A DNA stretch of 64,000 nt from Proteobacteria bacterium 005FR1 (lineage in GTDB: Bacteria; Pseudomonadota; Gammaproteobacteria; Pseudomonadales; Cellvibrionaceae). The position numbers and the translations under genes were made by a program. The notes below the pieces were generated by a model. It searched no databases and was not told where the DNA came from. It worked only from the letters and a program-made list of their open reading frames with translations. Below, one piece after another: positions 9,159-18,042 of this stretch; position 1 is the stretch's first letter, and every line of letters begins with the position of its first letter. The stretch spans positions 3,098,309-3,162,308 of the forward strand of contig WACF01000001.1 of the NCBI GenBank assembly GCA_026192395.1, in the 5' to 3' direction.

Positions 9159-10583
9159 ATGCGCCGTCTCCTCTTTCTCATCCATCGTTACCTCGGCATC
9201 GGCATCGGCCTGATCATGGCCATGTGGTGCCTGTCGGGCTTCGTCATGATGTATATGCCCTACCCCAACCTCAGCCAGGAGGCGAAGCTGGCTGGCAGCC
9301 CGCCCCTGGACTTGCGCGCCTGCTGCGAAACCGGATCGCTGGAGGGCCTTGGGCTGGTGGACGTCTACGGCTTTTCAGTCGAGATGCTCAGCGACCGCCC
9401 CGTGCTGCGGGTGCGGGCCTCCGGCGGCAAGAACCCGATCGTGGATCTTGGTACTGGTGAGGTGATTGACGGCGTCGGACCGGAACGGGCGGAGCTGATC
9501 AGCAAGAGCTTTCGCGAGCAGCTGGGCCTTGCCGGCGACACTCTCCGTCAGGAGCTGGTTGTTCAGGACCAGTGGACGGTGACTCGCGCCTTCGATCCAT
9601 TCCGGCCCTTTTACAAGTTCTCCGCCGATGATCCGCAGGGTACGGAGTGGTACGTGGCCTCCACTACGGGCGAGATCGTGCAGCTCACCACCGCCACTCA
9701 GCGTTTCTGGAACTGGCTCGGCGCAGTCCCCCACTGGCTCTATCCCACCGCGCTGCGTCAGCACGACCAGCTCTGGTCACAGCTGGTGATCTGGCTGTCG
9801 CTGGCGGGCGTATTCCTGACCATCGTCGGCCTCTACATCGGCCTGCTGCGCTACCGGAAACTGCCCAGCGGCCGCAGGTCGCCCTACCGTGGCGTTGGGC
9901 TCTGGCACCATTATGCGGGCCTGGTATTCGGCATCTTTGTGCTGACCTGGGTGGCGAGTGGGTTCTTCTCCATGAATCCATGGGGCATGTTCGATTTCGG
10001 CGGTGGCGAGGCGGCCCGCAAGCGCCTGCAGGGGGTACCGCTCTACAGTGGCGAGGTCGCGTCCCTGCTGGAGACCCTGCCGCAGAGGGAGCTGCCGCGG
10101 GACACGGTCAAGCTGGAGGGCTACACGCTGGGAGGCAGGCTCTATGTGCTGGCCTGGCATGGCGATGGCAAAGCCACTCGCCTGAGTGGCGCGGACCTGC
10201 GCCCGGCACCGCTGACTGACTGGAGCGAGTTGGTAGCGGCCGCCGCCGGGCGGTCCACAGTGCTCGAAGCGGGGCTGCTGAGCGAAGAGGACGCTTACTA
10301 CTACACCGGTCACGAATTGCAGGCGCATCTGCCGGTGTACCGGATCGTCCTCGATAACCGCGATCGACTCTATTTGAATTCCACCAGTGGCGAGCTGGAT
10401 GCGTATTTCGATGAATCACAAAAGCTGTATCGCTGGCTGTTCTCGGGGCTGCACAGCCTCGATTTCACCGGCTGGATACGCAGCCGGCCTTTCTGGGATC
10501 TGATCGTCTGGCTGCTGATGCTCGGGGTGAGCGCGGCGACACTGACCGGCGCCTACATGGGTGTCAGGCGCCTTGTGCGATGA
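9159..10583 (+). CDS. PepSY domain-containing membrane protein
   Basis: Inner-membrane protein of about 474 residues of the PepSY-associated TM family. It opens with MRRLLFLIHRYLGIGIGL, the His-rich first membrane helix seen in these proteins, then a periplasmic domain (VDLGTGEVI-type PepSY strands). A WLGAVPHWLYPTALRQ segment, two further helices with a WHHYAGLVFGIFVLTWVASG stretch, a second PepSY region and a last helix pair follow. Relatives are linked to iron reduction or siderophore uptake, but no function is proven here. It is divergent from pqqA with 190 bp between them. The start at 9159 is preferred over 9102 because the membrane helix begins there. Confidence 0.82.
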   Translation: MRRLLFLIHRYLGIGIGLIMAMWCLSGFVMMYMPYPNLSQEAKLAGSPPLDLRACCETGSLEGLGLVDVYGFSVEMLSDRPVLRVRASGGKNPIVDLGTGEVIDGVGPERAELISKSFREQLGLAGDTLRQELVVQDQWTVTRAFDPFRPFYKFSADDPQGTEWYVASTTGEIVQLTTATQRFWNWLGAVPHWLYPTALRQHDQLWSQLVIWLSLAGVFLTIVGLYIGLLRYRKLPSGRRSPYRGVGLWHHYAGLVFGIFVLTWVASGFFSMNPWGMFDFGGGEAARKRLQGVPLYSGEVASLLETLPQRELPRDTVKLEGYTLGGRLYVLAWHGDGKATRLSGADLRPAPLTDWSELVAAAAGRSTVLEAGLLSEEDAYYYTGHELQAHLPVYRIVLDNRDRLYLNSTSGELDAYFDESQKLYRWLFSGLHSLDFTGWIRSRPFWDLIVWLLMLGVSAATLTGAYMGVRRLVR

Positions 10584-10587
10584 GCTT

Positions 10588-10884
10588 TCACTTCTCAATG
10601 CTGCGGCGCTTCTCATAGATGCTGGCGGCCCGGCCCCAGCAAAGCGAAGCGATGATGATGCCGCCAAGCATCAGTACCTTGTAGGCGGGGTCCATCTCGC
10701 CGCGCTTGCAGGCGAACATGCTGCCCATGAGTTCGGTGTTGTCGCTGCCGCAACCGTAAACGGGTCCGGCAATGACTGTGATGAGATAAATCAGCGCACC
10801 GCCGAATACCAGCTGGAAGATGCTGTTCCAGGCTTTCTTTCTCAGCTCCGCCGCGATCAACGAAAGATACTTTTCCAACGCCAT
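10588..10884 (-). CDS. Small two-helix membrane protein, unknown function
   Basis: Unrecognised protein of about 98 residues starting MALEKYLSLIAAELRKKAW; longer starts exist to 10941 but look non-coding. It has two predicted membrane helices (IFQLVFGGALIYLITVIAG and KVLMLGGIIIASLCW). The loop between them carries two Cys (YGCGSDNTELMGSMFACKRG) that could form a disulfide outside the cytoplasm, and the ends are charged. It converges with the PepSY gene, 4 bp apart. No family is assigned. Confidence 0.55.
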   Translation of the reverse strand: MALEKYLSLIAAELRKKAWNSIFQLVFGGALIYLITVIAGPVYGCGSDNTELMGSMFACKRGEMDPAYKVLMLGGIIIASLCWGRAASIYEKRRSIEK

Positions 10885-11028
10885 GTCCACCGCCACCTCA
10901 ATTCTTGTTCGCTTCTGTCTCCAGCGGGAGCCCAGGAGCAAACAAGTATAGATGGCGGTCAGAAAGCGCTAGCTTTGCGTCGAAATATCGGCGCGCAATT
11001 CCACTTGGCGGCTTGGCAGAACCGCAGC

Positions 11029-12345
11029 CTAACGACCTTTGCGCCGATCCTGTTCAGGAAAGTTGTGAATAGTGGCCGATGCGGGGTGCTGAAATTCCCG
11101 GCTGATAGGCTCGATATCGCTTATCGCGAAGCCACTTCGAGGCAAGGCGGGTATTTTCGTCAAGCTGACGCTCAGATCCTGGCGCGGTACCCGGTAGCGC
11201 ATTTCGGTGGCCATCAGCTCAACCCCGGCTTTCATCAGCTCGATCGTCAGCCACTCGCCAGCACAGCGGTGTCCGGCGATGTACTCGCCGCCTCCCTGAG
11301 GGATGAAATTGTAGGCGCTCCCGTTCCAGTCCCGAAAACGCTCCGGTTCGAAGGTGTCCGGATCATTCCAGCTGCGCGGGTCATGGTTGGTGCCATAGAG
11401 GTCGAGCAGGAACCAGGTGTTTTCCTCGAAGTGATGGCCCTGCCAGTCGAACGACTCCACGGCCCGCCCGCCAATCATCGGAAAGAAGGGATAGAAGCGC
11501 CGCACTTCCTGCACAAACCAGTGCAGGTACTCGGGATTGCCGAAACGCAATCGCTCGCGACAAGCGGGATATTCGTGCAGCGCCAGGGCAGCGAAGGTGA
11601 GAAAACGGGCGATCGCCATCGTGGGGCGGATCACGTTGATGAGCTCCACCGCGGCCACGTCCTTACCCAGCAGCTCGCCATCTTCTCGGTGCCAGGCGAT
11701 GCGATGCAGTGGTGTAGCCGGCGAGGCCGGGCGTTTCTCGCTGCGCACGTCCTCGATCAGGCCCTGCGCCCAGTGTTCAGTGCGGCTGCGCAGCATCAGG
11801 CTCCACCAGTTCTTTGGGCCGAATGATCCCGCTGCGTCGATCATCGCGCCCATTTCGTGACTGCGCTGGCGCAGCTCGTGCGGGGTCAGTTCAATGCCGC
11901 TCCATCGGCACGCTGCATCGCAAAGCAGCGTTCTGACTTCTTCGTGCAGGCAAACTTCACGCTGCTCTGCCCAGTGCTCGGAGCGCTCACGCCAGAGCGT
12001 TCTGAACTGCTCAGCCAGCCGAGCCAGGCTCACCGGCGTCATCATGCTCATGAACAGTTGCTTGCGCTGCGCGTGAGCGGCGCCTTCCTTCAACTGCACG
12101 CTGCCCTTGTCCTGTAGCAGCATCAAGGTGGTTGGCGGCATCGCGCCAACGCGCGTGAAGCGGCCCGGCGAATAAAACATCTTCGCGGCCTCTTCTCCCA
12201 TCACGCAGACCACGGGTTTGAGTATCAGGCGTGTGGCAAAAACGTCGGTGTCGTGTTGTGCGCAGCGATTGCGAATGAAGTTGTAACCCTCGGACAGCAG
12301 CGCCAGAGTATTGTCGTGTTTACCGTCGTACATCAGCTCGTTCAT
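11029..12345 (-). CDS. CYP152-family cytochrome P450 (fatty-acid peroxygenase type)
   Basis: P450 of 438 residues. The heme-binding region is FIPQGGGEYIAGHRCAGEW with Cys361 as ligand, typical of CYP152 enzymes, which use hydrogen peroxide instead of a reductase. The I-helix has Arg240-Pro241 (ELINVIRPTMAI) in place of the usual acid-Thr pair, as in P450-BSbeta and OleT, where the Arg holds the fatty-acid carboxylate. Gln84 falls where BSbeta has Gln85 and OleT has His85, which favours alpha/beta hydroxylation over decarboxylation; this last point is inference. No redox partner gene is nearby, consistent with peroxide use. It stands alone, and the next gene at 12554 is divergent. Confidence 0.9.
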   Translation of the reverse strand: MNELMYDGKHDNTLALLSEGYNFIRNRCAQHDTDVFATRLILKPVVCVMGEEAAKMFYSPGRFTRVGAMPPTTLMLLQDKGSVQLKEGAAHAQRKQLFMSMMTPVSLARLAEQFRTLWRERSEHWAEQREVCLHEEVRTLLCDAACRWSGIELTPHELRQRSHEMGAMIDAAGSFGPKNWWSLMLRSRTEHWAQGLIEDVRSEKRPASPATPLHRIAWHREDGELLGKDVAAVELINVIRPTMAIARFLTFAALALHEYPACRERLRFGNPEYLHWFVQEVRRFYPFFPMIGGRAVESFDWQGHHFEENTWFLLDLYGTNHDPRSWNDPDTFEPERFRDWNGSAYNFIPQGGGEYIAGHRCAGEWLTIELMKAGVELMATEMRYRVPRQDLSVSLTKIPALPRSGFAISDIEPISREFQHPASATIHNFPEQDRRKGR

Positions 12346-12553
12346 TCAATCACCTGTCGATCTTGCGCGCTCGTGTTCGCTTCAGCCCGGGATGAAACGC
12401 AACCAGTTCCAACCTTTTCCAATAAGTGCCGATTTCCACGGAAATTGGCGAGTGCAACGACAATGCCGATCCGGCATGCCAAGCCCGCATTACGGAGTCA
12501 TGGCATAGCGGATGCTTACAGCGCAGGGAATGGAATCAGGGAGGATGTTTGTC

Positions 12554-14146
12554 ATGGGACACAGGAAATTGCCGGTCGCGGTCGCGATGCTGACCACGGC
12601 CACCATGCTGGGCCCGCTCGCCCAGTCTGTACTCGCCCAGCCCGAATCGGTTCAGGTCACCTTGAATGACCGGCAAGGGCAGCAGGTGGGCACCGCCACT
12701 CTCGCTCCGCGGCAGGAAGCGGTCGAGATCAGCATTCAGCTCTCCGGCCTCTCTCAGGGCAAGCACGGGGTCCATATTCATTCCAAGGGCGCCTGTGAAC
12801 CGCCGGATTTCAAAACCGCAGGGCCGCACTTTTCCCCGGACGACCGCAGCCATGGCTTCCTCGACACGGACGGCCCCCACGCCGGTGACATGCCGATGAT
12901 CAGCGTTGGCCAGGATGGCCGCTCTGCGCCCTACACCTGGCAGACAAGCCGTGTCGCTCTCGACAAGCAATCATTGCTGGATCCCGACGGCAGTTCACTG
13001 ATCATTCACGCCAAGGCCGACGATTATTACACCGACACTGGTGGCGGCACTGGCGATCGCATTGTCTGTGGCGTTATCAGCTCTGGCGAGTCGCAGCGCA
13101 ACAGACCTCAGGCCTCTGCGCAGAGCCCGCAACGAAAAACATTTGCCGAAGTGGACAAAAATGGCGACGGGCAAATCAACCGCGGTGAAGCGGCTGCCGC
13201 CGGCCTGACCCGGCTGATGCAGAACTGGCAGCGAGCTGACAACGACAACGACGGCAGCCTCAGCCAGTCGGAGTTCCGCGCCTACGGCGGCCCCGGATTG
13301 CGCCTGGGCGAGGCCAAACCCAAGAAAAAGCCGCAGGACGCGAAGACCATCGGCAAAGGGCAGTTTCAGGCTCCGGAAACCGCGGTGTGGGACGACAGAA
13401 CCGACACTTACCTGGTATCGAATATCAACGGCGGACTCACCGCGATCGACGACAACGGTTTCATCTCCAAAGTGCTGCCCAGTGGCGAGATCGCGGAACT
13501 GAAATGGATCGACGGCGGCAAGCGCAACATCACCCTGAACGGGCCGAAGGGAATGGTGCTGACCGATCAGCATCTGGTGGTAGCCGATATTCACACCGTG
13601 CGCTTCTTCGACCGCGTCACGGGCGACCCAGTGCGCGAGGTGCCGATTCCGGACTCGTACATGCTCAACGATCCTGCGGTGGCGGCGGACGGCACGATCT
13701 ATGTCACCGACACCGGCACTGAAACGGCAAAACATCCCGGTGCGATCTACAGGATCAGCAACGGCCAGGCGGAACTGATTGCGAAAGGCACCGAGTACGA
13801 TCGGCCGGATGGTCTGATCACCCACGGAAAGGATCTGCTGGTCACACCCTTCGCCGCTCATGCCAATACCGTCTACCGGCTGACAATGGATGGCGAACGT
13901 GAGCCTTTTGCGAGAGTGCCCAAGCCGAAACTGGACGGCCTGATCGAACTGCCCGACGGTTCCTTCGTCGTTACCAGCTGGGGCGGCAAGGAGGTTTATC
14001 GAGTGCAGCAGGATGGCTCGGTGGAAGTCCTCGCCAGCGATATCCCCTCCCCCGCACAAATTGGCTTCGACGCGAAGCGCGAGCGTTTGCTGGTGCCGGT
14101 ACTGCAGGAAAACAAGATGCTCTATATCGACCTGGCAACCCGCTGA
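12554..14146 (+). CDS. Secreted Cu/Zn superoxide dismutase - EF-hand - SMP-30-like propeller fusion
   Basis: Protein of 530 residues with three domains. After a signal peptide (1-28), residues 30-178 form a Cu/Zn superoxide dismutase. All seven metal ligands can be placed: His74, His76, His92, His100, His109, Asp112 and His152. The disulfide Cys81/Cys172 and the GGGTGDRIVCGVI ending are also present. Residues 197-243 hold two canonical EF-hand loops (DKNGDGQINRGE at 201-212 and DNDNDGSLSQSE at 229-240). Residues 270-530 are an SMP-30/gluconolactonase-like beta-propeller with repeated NDPAVAADGTIYVTDTG-type blades. The ATG at 12554 has AGGGAGG 9 bases before it. The dismutase should act in the periplasm; the roles of calcium and of the propeller are unknown. 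Confidence 0.85.
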   Translation: MGHRKLPVAVAMLTTATMLGPLAQSVLAQPESVQVTLNDRQGQQVGTATLAPRQEAVEISIQLSGLSQGKHGVHIHSKGACEPPDFKTAGPHFSPDDRSHGFLDTDGPHAGDMPMISVGQDGRSAPYTWQTSRVALDKQSLLDPDGSSLIIHAKADDYYTDTGGGTGDRIVCGVISSGESQRNRPQASAQSPQRKTFAEVDKNGDGQINRGEAAAAGLTRLMQNWQRADNDNDGSLSQSEFRAYGGPGLRLGEAKPKKKPQDAKTIGKGQFQAPETAVWDDRTDTYLVSNINGGLTAIDDNGFISKVLPSGEIAELKWIDGGKRNITLNGPKGMVLTDQHLVVADIHTVRFFDRVTGDPVREVPIPDSYMLNDPAVAADGTIYVTDTGTETAKHPGAIYRISNGQAELIAKGTEYDRPDGLITHGKDLLVTPFAAHANTVYRLTMDGEREPFARVPKPKLDGLIELPDGSFVVTSWGGKEVYRVQQDGSVEVLASDIPSPAQIGFDAKRERLLVPVLQENKMLYIDLATR

Positions 14147-14159
14147 TTGGCGGGTTGCC
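14134..14159. terminator. Hairpin between convergent genes
   Basis: The 10-bp perfect stem GGCAACCCGC / GCGGGTTGCC overlaps the end of the SOD-fusion gene. It probably ends both that gene and the converging ABC permease operon. It has no long T run. Confidence 0.55.
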
Positions 14160-14162
14160 TTG

Positions 14163-14972
14163 CTAGGCGGCGGGTCTCACGCGACGCATCAAGCCGCGCT
14201 GTGGATCGTAGCCCCACACCGCCGTCGCAAAGAAGATCACCAGCCATCCCAGCACAGCGGCCACAGCGACCTCATTGACCTGGCCGTAGGCGGCGAAGCG
14301 AATCAGCTCGACCACTTGGGTGAAGGGATTGAAGGTGGCGAGCTGGTAGACAGGCTCCGCCGCCGACTCCTGCAAACGCCACAGCGGATATAGCGCAGAG
14401 GACATGAAGAACATCGGGAAGATCACGAAATTCATCGTGCCGGCAAAATTTTCAAGTTGCCGGATGTAAACGGAAAGCAGCAATCCCAGTGCGCCCAGCA
14501 TCAGGCCGCCAAGTACCAGAGCCGGCAGAATGGTCAGCCAGCCGAGCGCCGGAAAGGACACGCCCAGCAACCAGGCAACCAGTAGAAAGCCATAGACCTG
14601 TGCGGTGGACAGCAGTGTGCCGGCGGTCAGCTTGGCCAGCAGCAGATACCAGCGCGGCAGCGGCGCGGTGAGCAGAAGCCGCATCATCCCCATTTCCCGG
14701 TCGTAGACCATCGACAGGGACGACTGCATGCCCTGAAACAGCAGAATCATGCCCGCCAGGCCGGGCAATACGTAAACCTGGTAGGTTACATAGGTCTGGT
14801 AGGGCGGGACGATGGAAACGCCGAATACATTTTGAAAACCGGCGGCGAATACCGCCAGCCACAACAGCGGCCGTACCAGCGATGACAGCAAGCGCCCGCG
14901 CTGGTGCACGAAGCGCTCGAATTCCCTCGCGCTGATAGCGGCGAAGGCCTGCAGGGTATGCGAGGGGCTCAC
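14163..14972 (-). CDS. ABC-2 type permease, PQQ alcohol dehydrogenase-associated
   Basis: Permease of 269 residues with six membrane helices of the ABC-2 family. It opens with an amphipathic N terminus (REFERFVHQRGRLLSSLVRPLLW) and has the RLLLTAPLPRWYLLLAKL coupling-loop motif. The GTG start overlaps the stop of the ATPase gene by 4 bp (GTGA), so the two are translationally coupled. This pair, with the binding and propeller proteins upstream, is the ABC system known to accompany PQQ alcohol dehydrogenases. Its cargo is not established. Confidence 0.87.
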   Translation of the reverse strand: MSPSHTLQAFAAISAREFERFVHQRGRLLSSLVRPLLWLAVFAAGFQNVFGVSIVPPYQTYVTYQVYVLPGLAGMILLFQGMQSSLSMVYDREMGMMRLLLTAPLPRWYLLLAKLTAGTLLSTAQVYGFLLVAWLLGVSFPALGWLTILPALVLGGLMLGALGLLLSVYIRQLENFAGTMNFVIFPMFFMSSALYPLWRLQESAAEPVYQLATFNPFTQVVELIRFAAYGQVNEVAVAAVLGWLVIFFATAVWGYDPQRGLMRRVRPAA

Positions 14973-15736
14973 GCCGACATCCTCATGGCGGGCTTGTCTC
15001 TGGTGAGGGCGATGAAGGCGTCGGCCAGTGTCGTGCTGCGGGCTTGGTCTTGCAGTCGTTCCGGGCTGGCGTCGGCAATGATTCGCCCGGCGTCCATCAC
15101 CACCACCCGATCAGCCTCGCTGGCCTCGTCCACCAGATGAGTGGCCCACAGGCAGGCCAGACCGCGATGACGGCACTGATCAAGCACGCGTTGCAACAGA
15201 TCCGCGCGACTGGCGGGGTCGAGTCCGACTGAGGCCTCATCCATCAGCAGCAGTTTCGGTTCGTGCAACAGCGCCCGGGCGACTTCCACGCGACGCTGAT
15301 TGCCGCCGCTGAGCGTGCCGAGTCGGTCGCGAGCGCGATCAGTAAGACCCACGGCGTCGAGCGCTTCGGCAATCCTCGTTTCGCGGCGTGACGCAGGCAT
15401 GCCATGCAGTCGGGCGTGAAAGCGCAGGTTGGCGAGCACGCTTCGGTCTCTGTCCGCTGTGGGTTGTTGAAATACCACGCCGAGGGCAGCCAAAGCCGCA
15501 GTGCCATGACGGCGAATGTCGTTCCCGGCGATGAGAGCTGTTCCGTGGTCAGGAGCAAACAAACCGGTGAGCATCTGGAACAGGGTGGTTTTGCCCGCGC
15601 CGTTGGGGCCGAGCAGAACAACAAACTCTCCGGCCCGTACTTCCAGACTCAGCTCATCGACCGCGCGAAGACTTCCGAAGCGTTTACCGAGGCGCTCGAT
15701 GTGCAAAACCGGGTTATCTGCTACGGATACAGCCAT
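14969..15736 (-). CDS. ABC transporter ATP-binding protein, PQQ alcohol dehydrogenase-associated
   Basis: ATPase of 255 residues with Walker A GPNGAGKTT, signature LSGGNQRRVEVARAL, Walker B LLLMDEASVGLD and switch His in ATHLVDE. It partners the permease, to which it is coupled by a 4-bp overlap. The ATG at 15736 has AGAGG 9 bases upstream. A TTG two codons earlier is only 3 bases from that site and is less likely. It belongs to the export-type (ABC-2) subfamily. Confidence 0.92.
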   Translation of the reverse strand: MAVSVADNPVLHIERLGKRFGSLRAVDELSLEVRAGEFVVLLGPNGAGKTTLFQMLTGLFAPDHGTALIAGNDIRRHGTAALAALGVVFQQPTADRDRSVLANLRFHARLHGMPASRRETRIAEALDAVGLTDRARDRLGTLSGGNQRRVEVARALLHEPKLLLMDEASVGLDPASRADLLQRVLDQCRHRGLACLWATHLVDEASEADRVVVMDAGRIIADASPERLQDQARSTTLADAFIALTRDKPAMRMSA

Positions 15737-15742
15737 TGCCAA

Positions 15743-16972
15743 TTACCTCTTCATGTCACAGTCGCTTTCGCCGGCATCCGCACCGAGACTGTCGAGCGTA
15801 TTGCGCGGATGCAGAAAACCGTCGACGGGCGCACGGGCGATCACCGCGTCGTGCGTGGCCAGCAAGATCGGCTGGCGAAGCTGATTGTCCCAGGCACGGA
15901 AACTCAGCGCGGGACCCTTGCCACCATCCAGATTCAGCTCTTCGCTGTGTAGAAAGGCGGCGAGCTTCGCAAACTCGGTAGAGCGGGTTCGCACGGCCGC
16001 CTGCGCGATCGCTTTCACCGCTACCCAGGCGGCCCAATCGGCCGAGTGCATTTCGCGCTTTGCCAGTGCGAAAAAACGCTCATTGAGCTGCGGCGCGCCA
16101 TGTCGCTCCCACACCCAGCTCCACGCCTGCGGTACCAGTCCGGTAGTGCCGGCAACCGGACGGGGCGCCTTGGTTTGGTAAGGTACATAACGCCCGAACT
16201 CCCCTTCAGTGTCCGCCACGATCACCACATCGTAGGATTCGCCGGCGGTCAGCAGCGCAATGTTATTGCGCTCGCGCTGTCGCGGATCGTTGCCGAGCCG
16301 GAAGGGGCGCACCGCCACCAGCTCCGCTCCAAAACGCTTGGCGGAGTGGCGCAGAGCGCTGGTCCATTCCGCGTCCGCAGCCAGCTCGCCCTGGAGCGCA
16401 TACAGTTCACGCCAGTTTCTTGATACCAGATACTGCACCAGTGCATCGGTCAGCATGGCGTAACTGGGATGTGTGTGCATCAGCTGCGGCTGACAGTCGG
16501 AGCCCCGGAGTGAATTCTGGGGTGCGCTGATGTTGAACAGCAGCGACTCTTTATTACGACTTTTAGCGGCCAGCTCAGCGGTCAGTTCAGCGGGCAAATC
16601 GAGCAGGACAAAGCGAACCTCACCATCGTCAGCCCAACTGGATAACTTCGCCAAGACGTCATCCAGATCGCGGCCGCGAAAGTGTTCCAGCTCGAAGCTA
16701 AGGCCGAGAAATTGGCCAACCTGATTGGCTTCATCCACCGCCACCTTCGCACCCGGAAGCGGGCGGCTCTGCGAGCGCAGCTGGATGCGCGCGTAGGCGC
16801 TTCGTTCGGCATAGCGTGGATCCTCGGCGAGATCCAGATAGCCAATCGTTATTCTCTCTGCGCTGTCAGCGAAAGCCCCGGGCGCGACGAGTAGTACAAG
16901 CGCTGTCAGCAGGTGCAGTAAATTCCGCTGAATCTGTTCATGTAGTCTTCGTCGGTGCAATTGCTTTGACAA
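15743..16972 (-). CDS. ABC-type branched-chain-like substrate-binding protein, PQQ system
   Basis: Periplasmic binding protein of 409 residues. It has an N-terminal signal (LLHLLTALVLLVAPGAFA) and the opening ITIGYLDLAEDPRYAERSAY that marks the binding protein of PQQ-dependent alcohol dehydrogenase systems. The rest is a Leu/Ile/Val-binding-protein type fold. The TTG at 16972 is favoured by GGAG 6 bases upstream; no ATG is available. It lies between the propeller gene and the ATPase, 6 bp from the latter. A solute-binding protein paired with an export-type permease is odd but typical of this gene set. Confidence 0.85.
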   Translation of the reverse strand: MSKQLHRRRLHEQIQRNLLHLLTALVLLVAPGAFADSAERITIGYLDLAEDPRYAERSAYARIQLRSQSRPLPGAKVAVDEANQVGQFLGLSFELEHFRGRDLDDVLAKLSSWADDGEVRFVLLDLPAELTAELAAKSRNKESLLFNISAPQNSLRGSDCQPQLMHTHPSYAMLTDALVQYLVSRNWRELYALQGELAADAEWTSALRHSAKRFGAELVAVRPFRLGNDPRQRERNNIALLTAGESYDVVIVADTEGEFGRYVPYQTKAPRPVAGTTGLVPQAWSWVWERHGAPQLNERFFALAKREMHSADWAAWVAVKAIAQAAVRTRSTEFAKLAAFLHSEELNLDGGKGPALSFRAWDNQLRQPILLATHDAVIARAPVDGFLHPRNTLDSLGADAGESDCDMKR

Positions 16973-17000
16973 AGCGAGCTCCGTTGCCGTTGTCGCGAAT

Positions 17001-17966
17001 TCAGTCGTCGATCAGAATGCCGTAGGGGATCTGTCCAACCGCCACCGACCTGATCACGCGGCCGCTTTGCGCATCGATAACAGTGAGATCATCGGACATG
17101 CCATTGGCGACGAACAATCGCTTTCCATCGCGGCTGTAGGCCGCCTCCCAGGGACGGCTGCCGACCAGAATGTAGTCTTCGATCTTGCGGCTGGCGATAT
17201 CCACCATTGCCACGTGATTGGCGTTACCGAGGGTGACCGCCATGGTTCTCCCGTCGGGCGATGTGGCAATGCCCACCGGCGTGACGTCGGCGATGCGCAT
17301 CCCCGGCGGGAGAAAGGAAATGGCTTCGTCGATCTGATTGTCCTCGCGGCGGATGATATAAACCTCGCCGGACAGTTCCGCCGTCGCCCATAGCTCGGAG
17401 CCGTCCGGCGACACCACCGTGCGCCGGGGTCGGGTACCAATGAGCACATTGGCGATGATGGTGCGACTAGCGACGTCCACCACATGAACCATGTCGGCGA
17501 TTTCAGAAGTGACATATAAGGTCTTGCCATCGGGGCTCAGGGTTACGCCTTCGGGCTCGGGGCCGGTTGCCAGTTCATAGGCCATTTCACCAGTGGCAAG
17601 ATCAATGAAGCCGACGGTGGCATTGCTCTCGTTGGATACCCAGAGTTGCTTTCCGTCCGGGCCAAGCTCGAACGCTTCGGGGCTGGGCCCGGTAGCGATA
17701 TGCTTTTCCACCCTGAGAGTGGCGATGTCGATTACATCGATGACATCATCATCGCCGCAGGCAACGTAGATCTTGTTGCGCTCGCGGTTGAAATTCATGT
17801 CGCGGGGGCGGCGCGAAGTCGGAATTGTTTTGATTACTTCGAGGCTATCCGGGTCCAGTACTGAGATGTCGTGGCTTTTTTCGTTGCTGACGAAGATCAG
17901 TCCGGTATCCCTGGCGTGCGCGACCGAGGTCGTGAACGCCGCGCCTAGCATCAACAAAATCAGCAT
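17001..17966 (-). CDS. PQQ-dependent catabolism-associated beta-propeller protein
   Basis: Secreted seven-bladed YVTN-type propeller of 321 residues. A short signal (MLILLMLGAAFTTSVAHA) precedes repeats such as IFVSNEKSHDISVLDPDS, IYVACGDDDVIDVIDIAT, LWVSNESNATVGFIDLAT and LYVTSEIADMVHVVDVAS. Family members sit beside PQQ alcohol dehydrogenase and ABC genes, and their function is unknown. The open frame extends far upstream into the next gene, but the ATG at 17966 starts the signal peptide. Confidence 0.87.
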   Translation of the reverse strand: MLILLMLGAAFTTSVAHARDTGLIFVSNEKSHDISVLDPDSLEVIKTIPTSRRPRDMNFNRERNKIYVACGDDDVIDVIDIATLRVEKHIATGPSPEAFELGPDGKQLWVSNESNATVGFIDLATGEMAYELATGPEPEGVTLSPDGKTLYVTSEIADMVHVVDVASRTIIANVLIGTRPRRTVVSPDGSELWATAELSGEVYIIRREDNQIDEAISFLPPGMRIADVTPVGIATSPDGRTMAVTLGNANHVAMVDIASRKIEDYILVGSRPWEAAYSRDGKRLFVANGMSDDLTVIDAQSGRVIRSVAVGQIPYGILIDD

Positions 17967-17994
17967 CGCCCGCCTGAGCAGTATCGCGTGCCCT

Positions 17995-18024
17995 CGGCTA
18001 ACCTGTATTCGGCTAACCTGTATT
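17995..18024. repeat. 15-bp perfect tandem duplication
   Basis: CGGCTAACCTGTATT occurs twice in a row in the short gap between the propeller gene and the upstream binding-protein gene. Confidence 0.9.
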
Positions 18025-18042
18025 CGGCCAAGGTAGCTTGGA

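Noticed and set aside
10561-11826. Plus-strand open frame of 421 residues opposite the P450 gene
   Set aside because: It mirrors a well-supported P450 with all key residues. It has no family motif or ribosome site, and such long antisense frames are common at this G+C.
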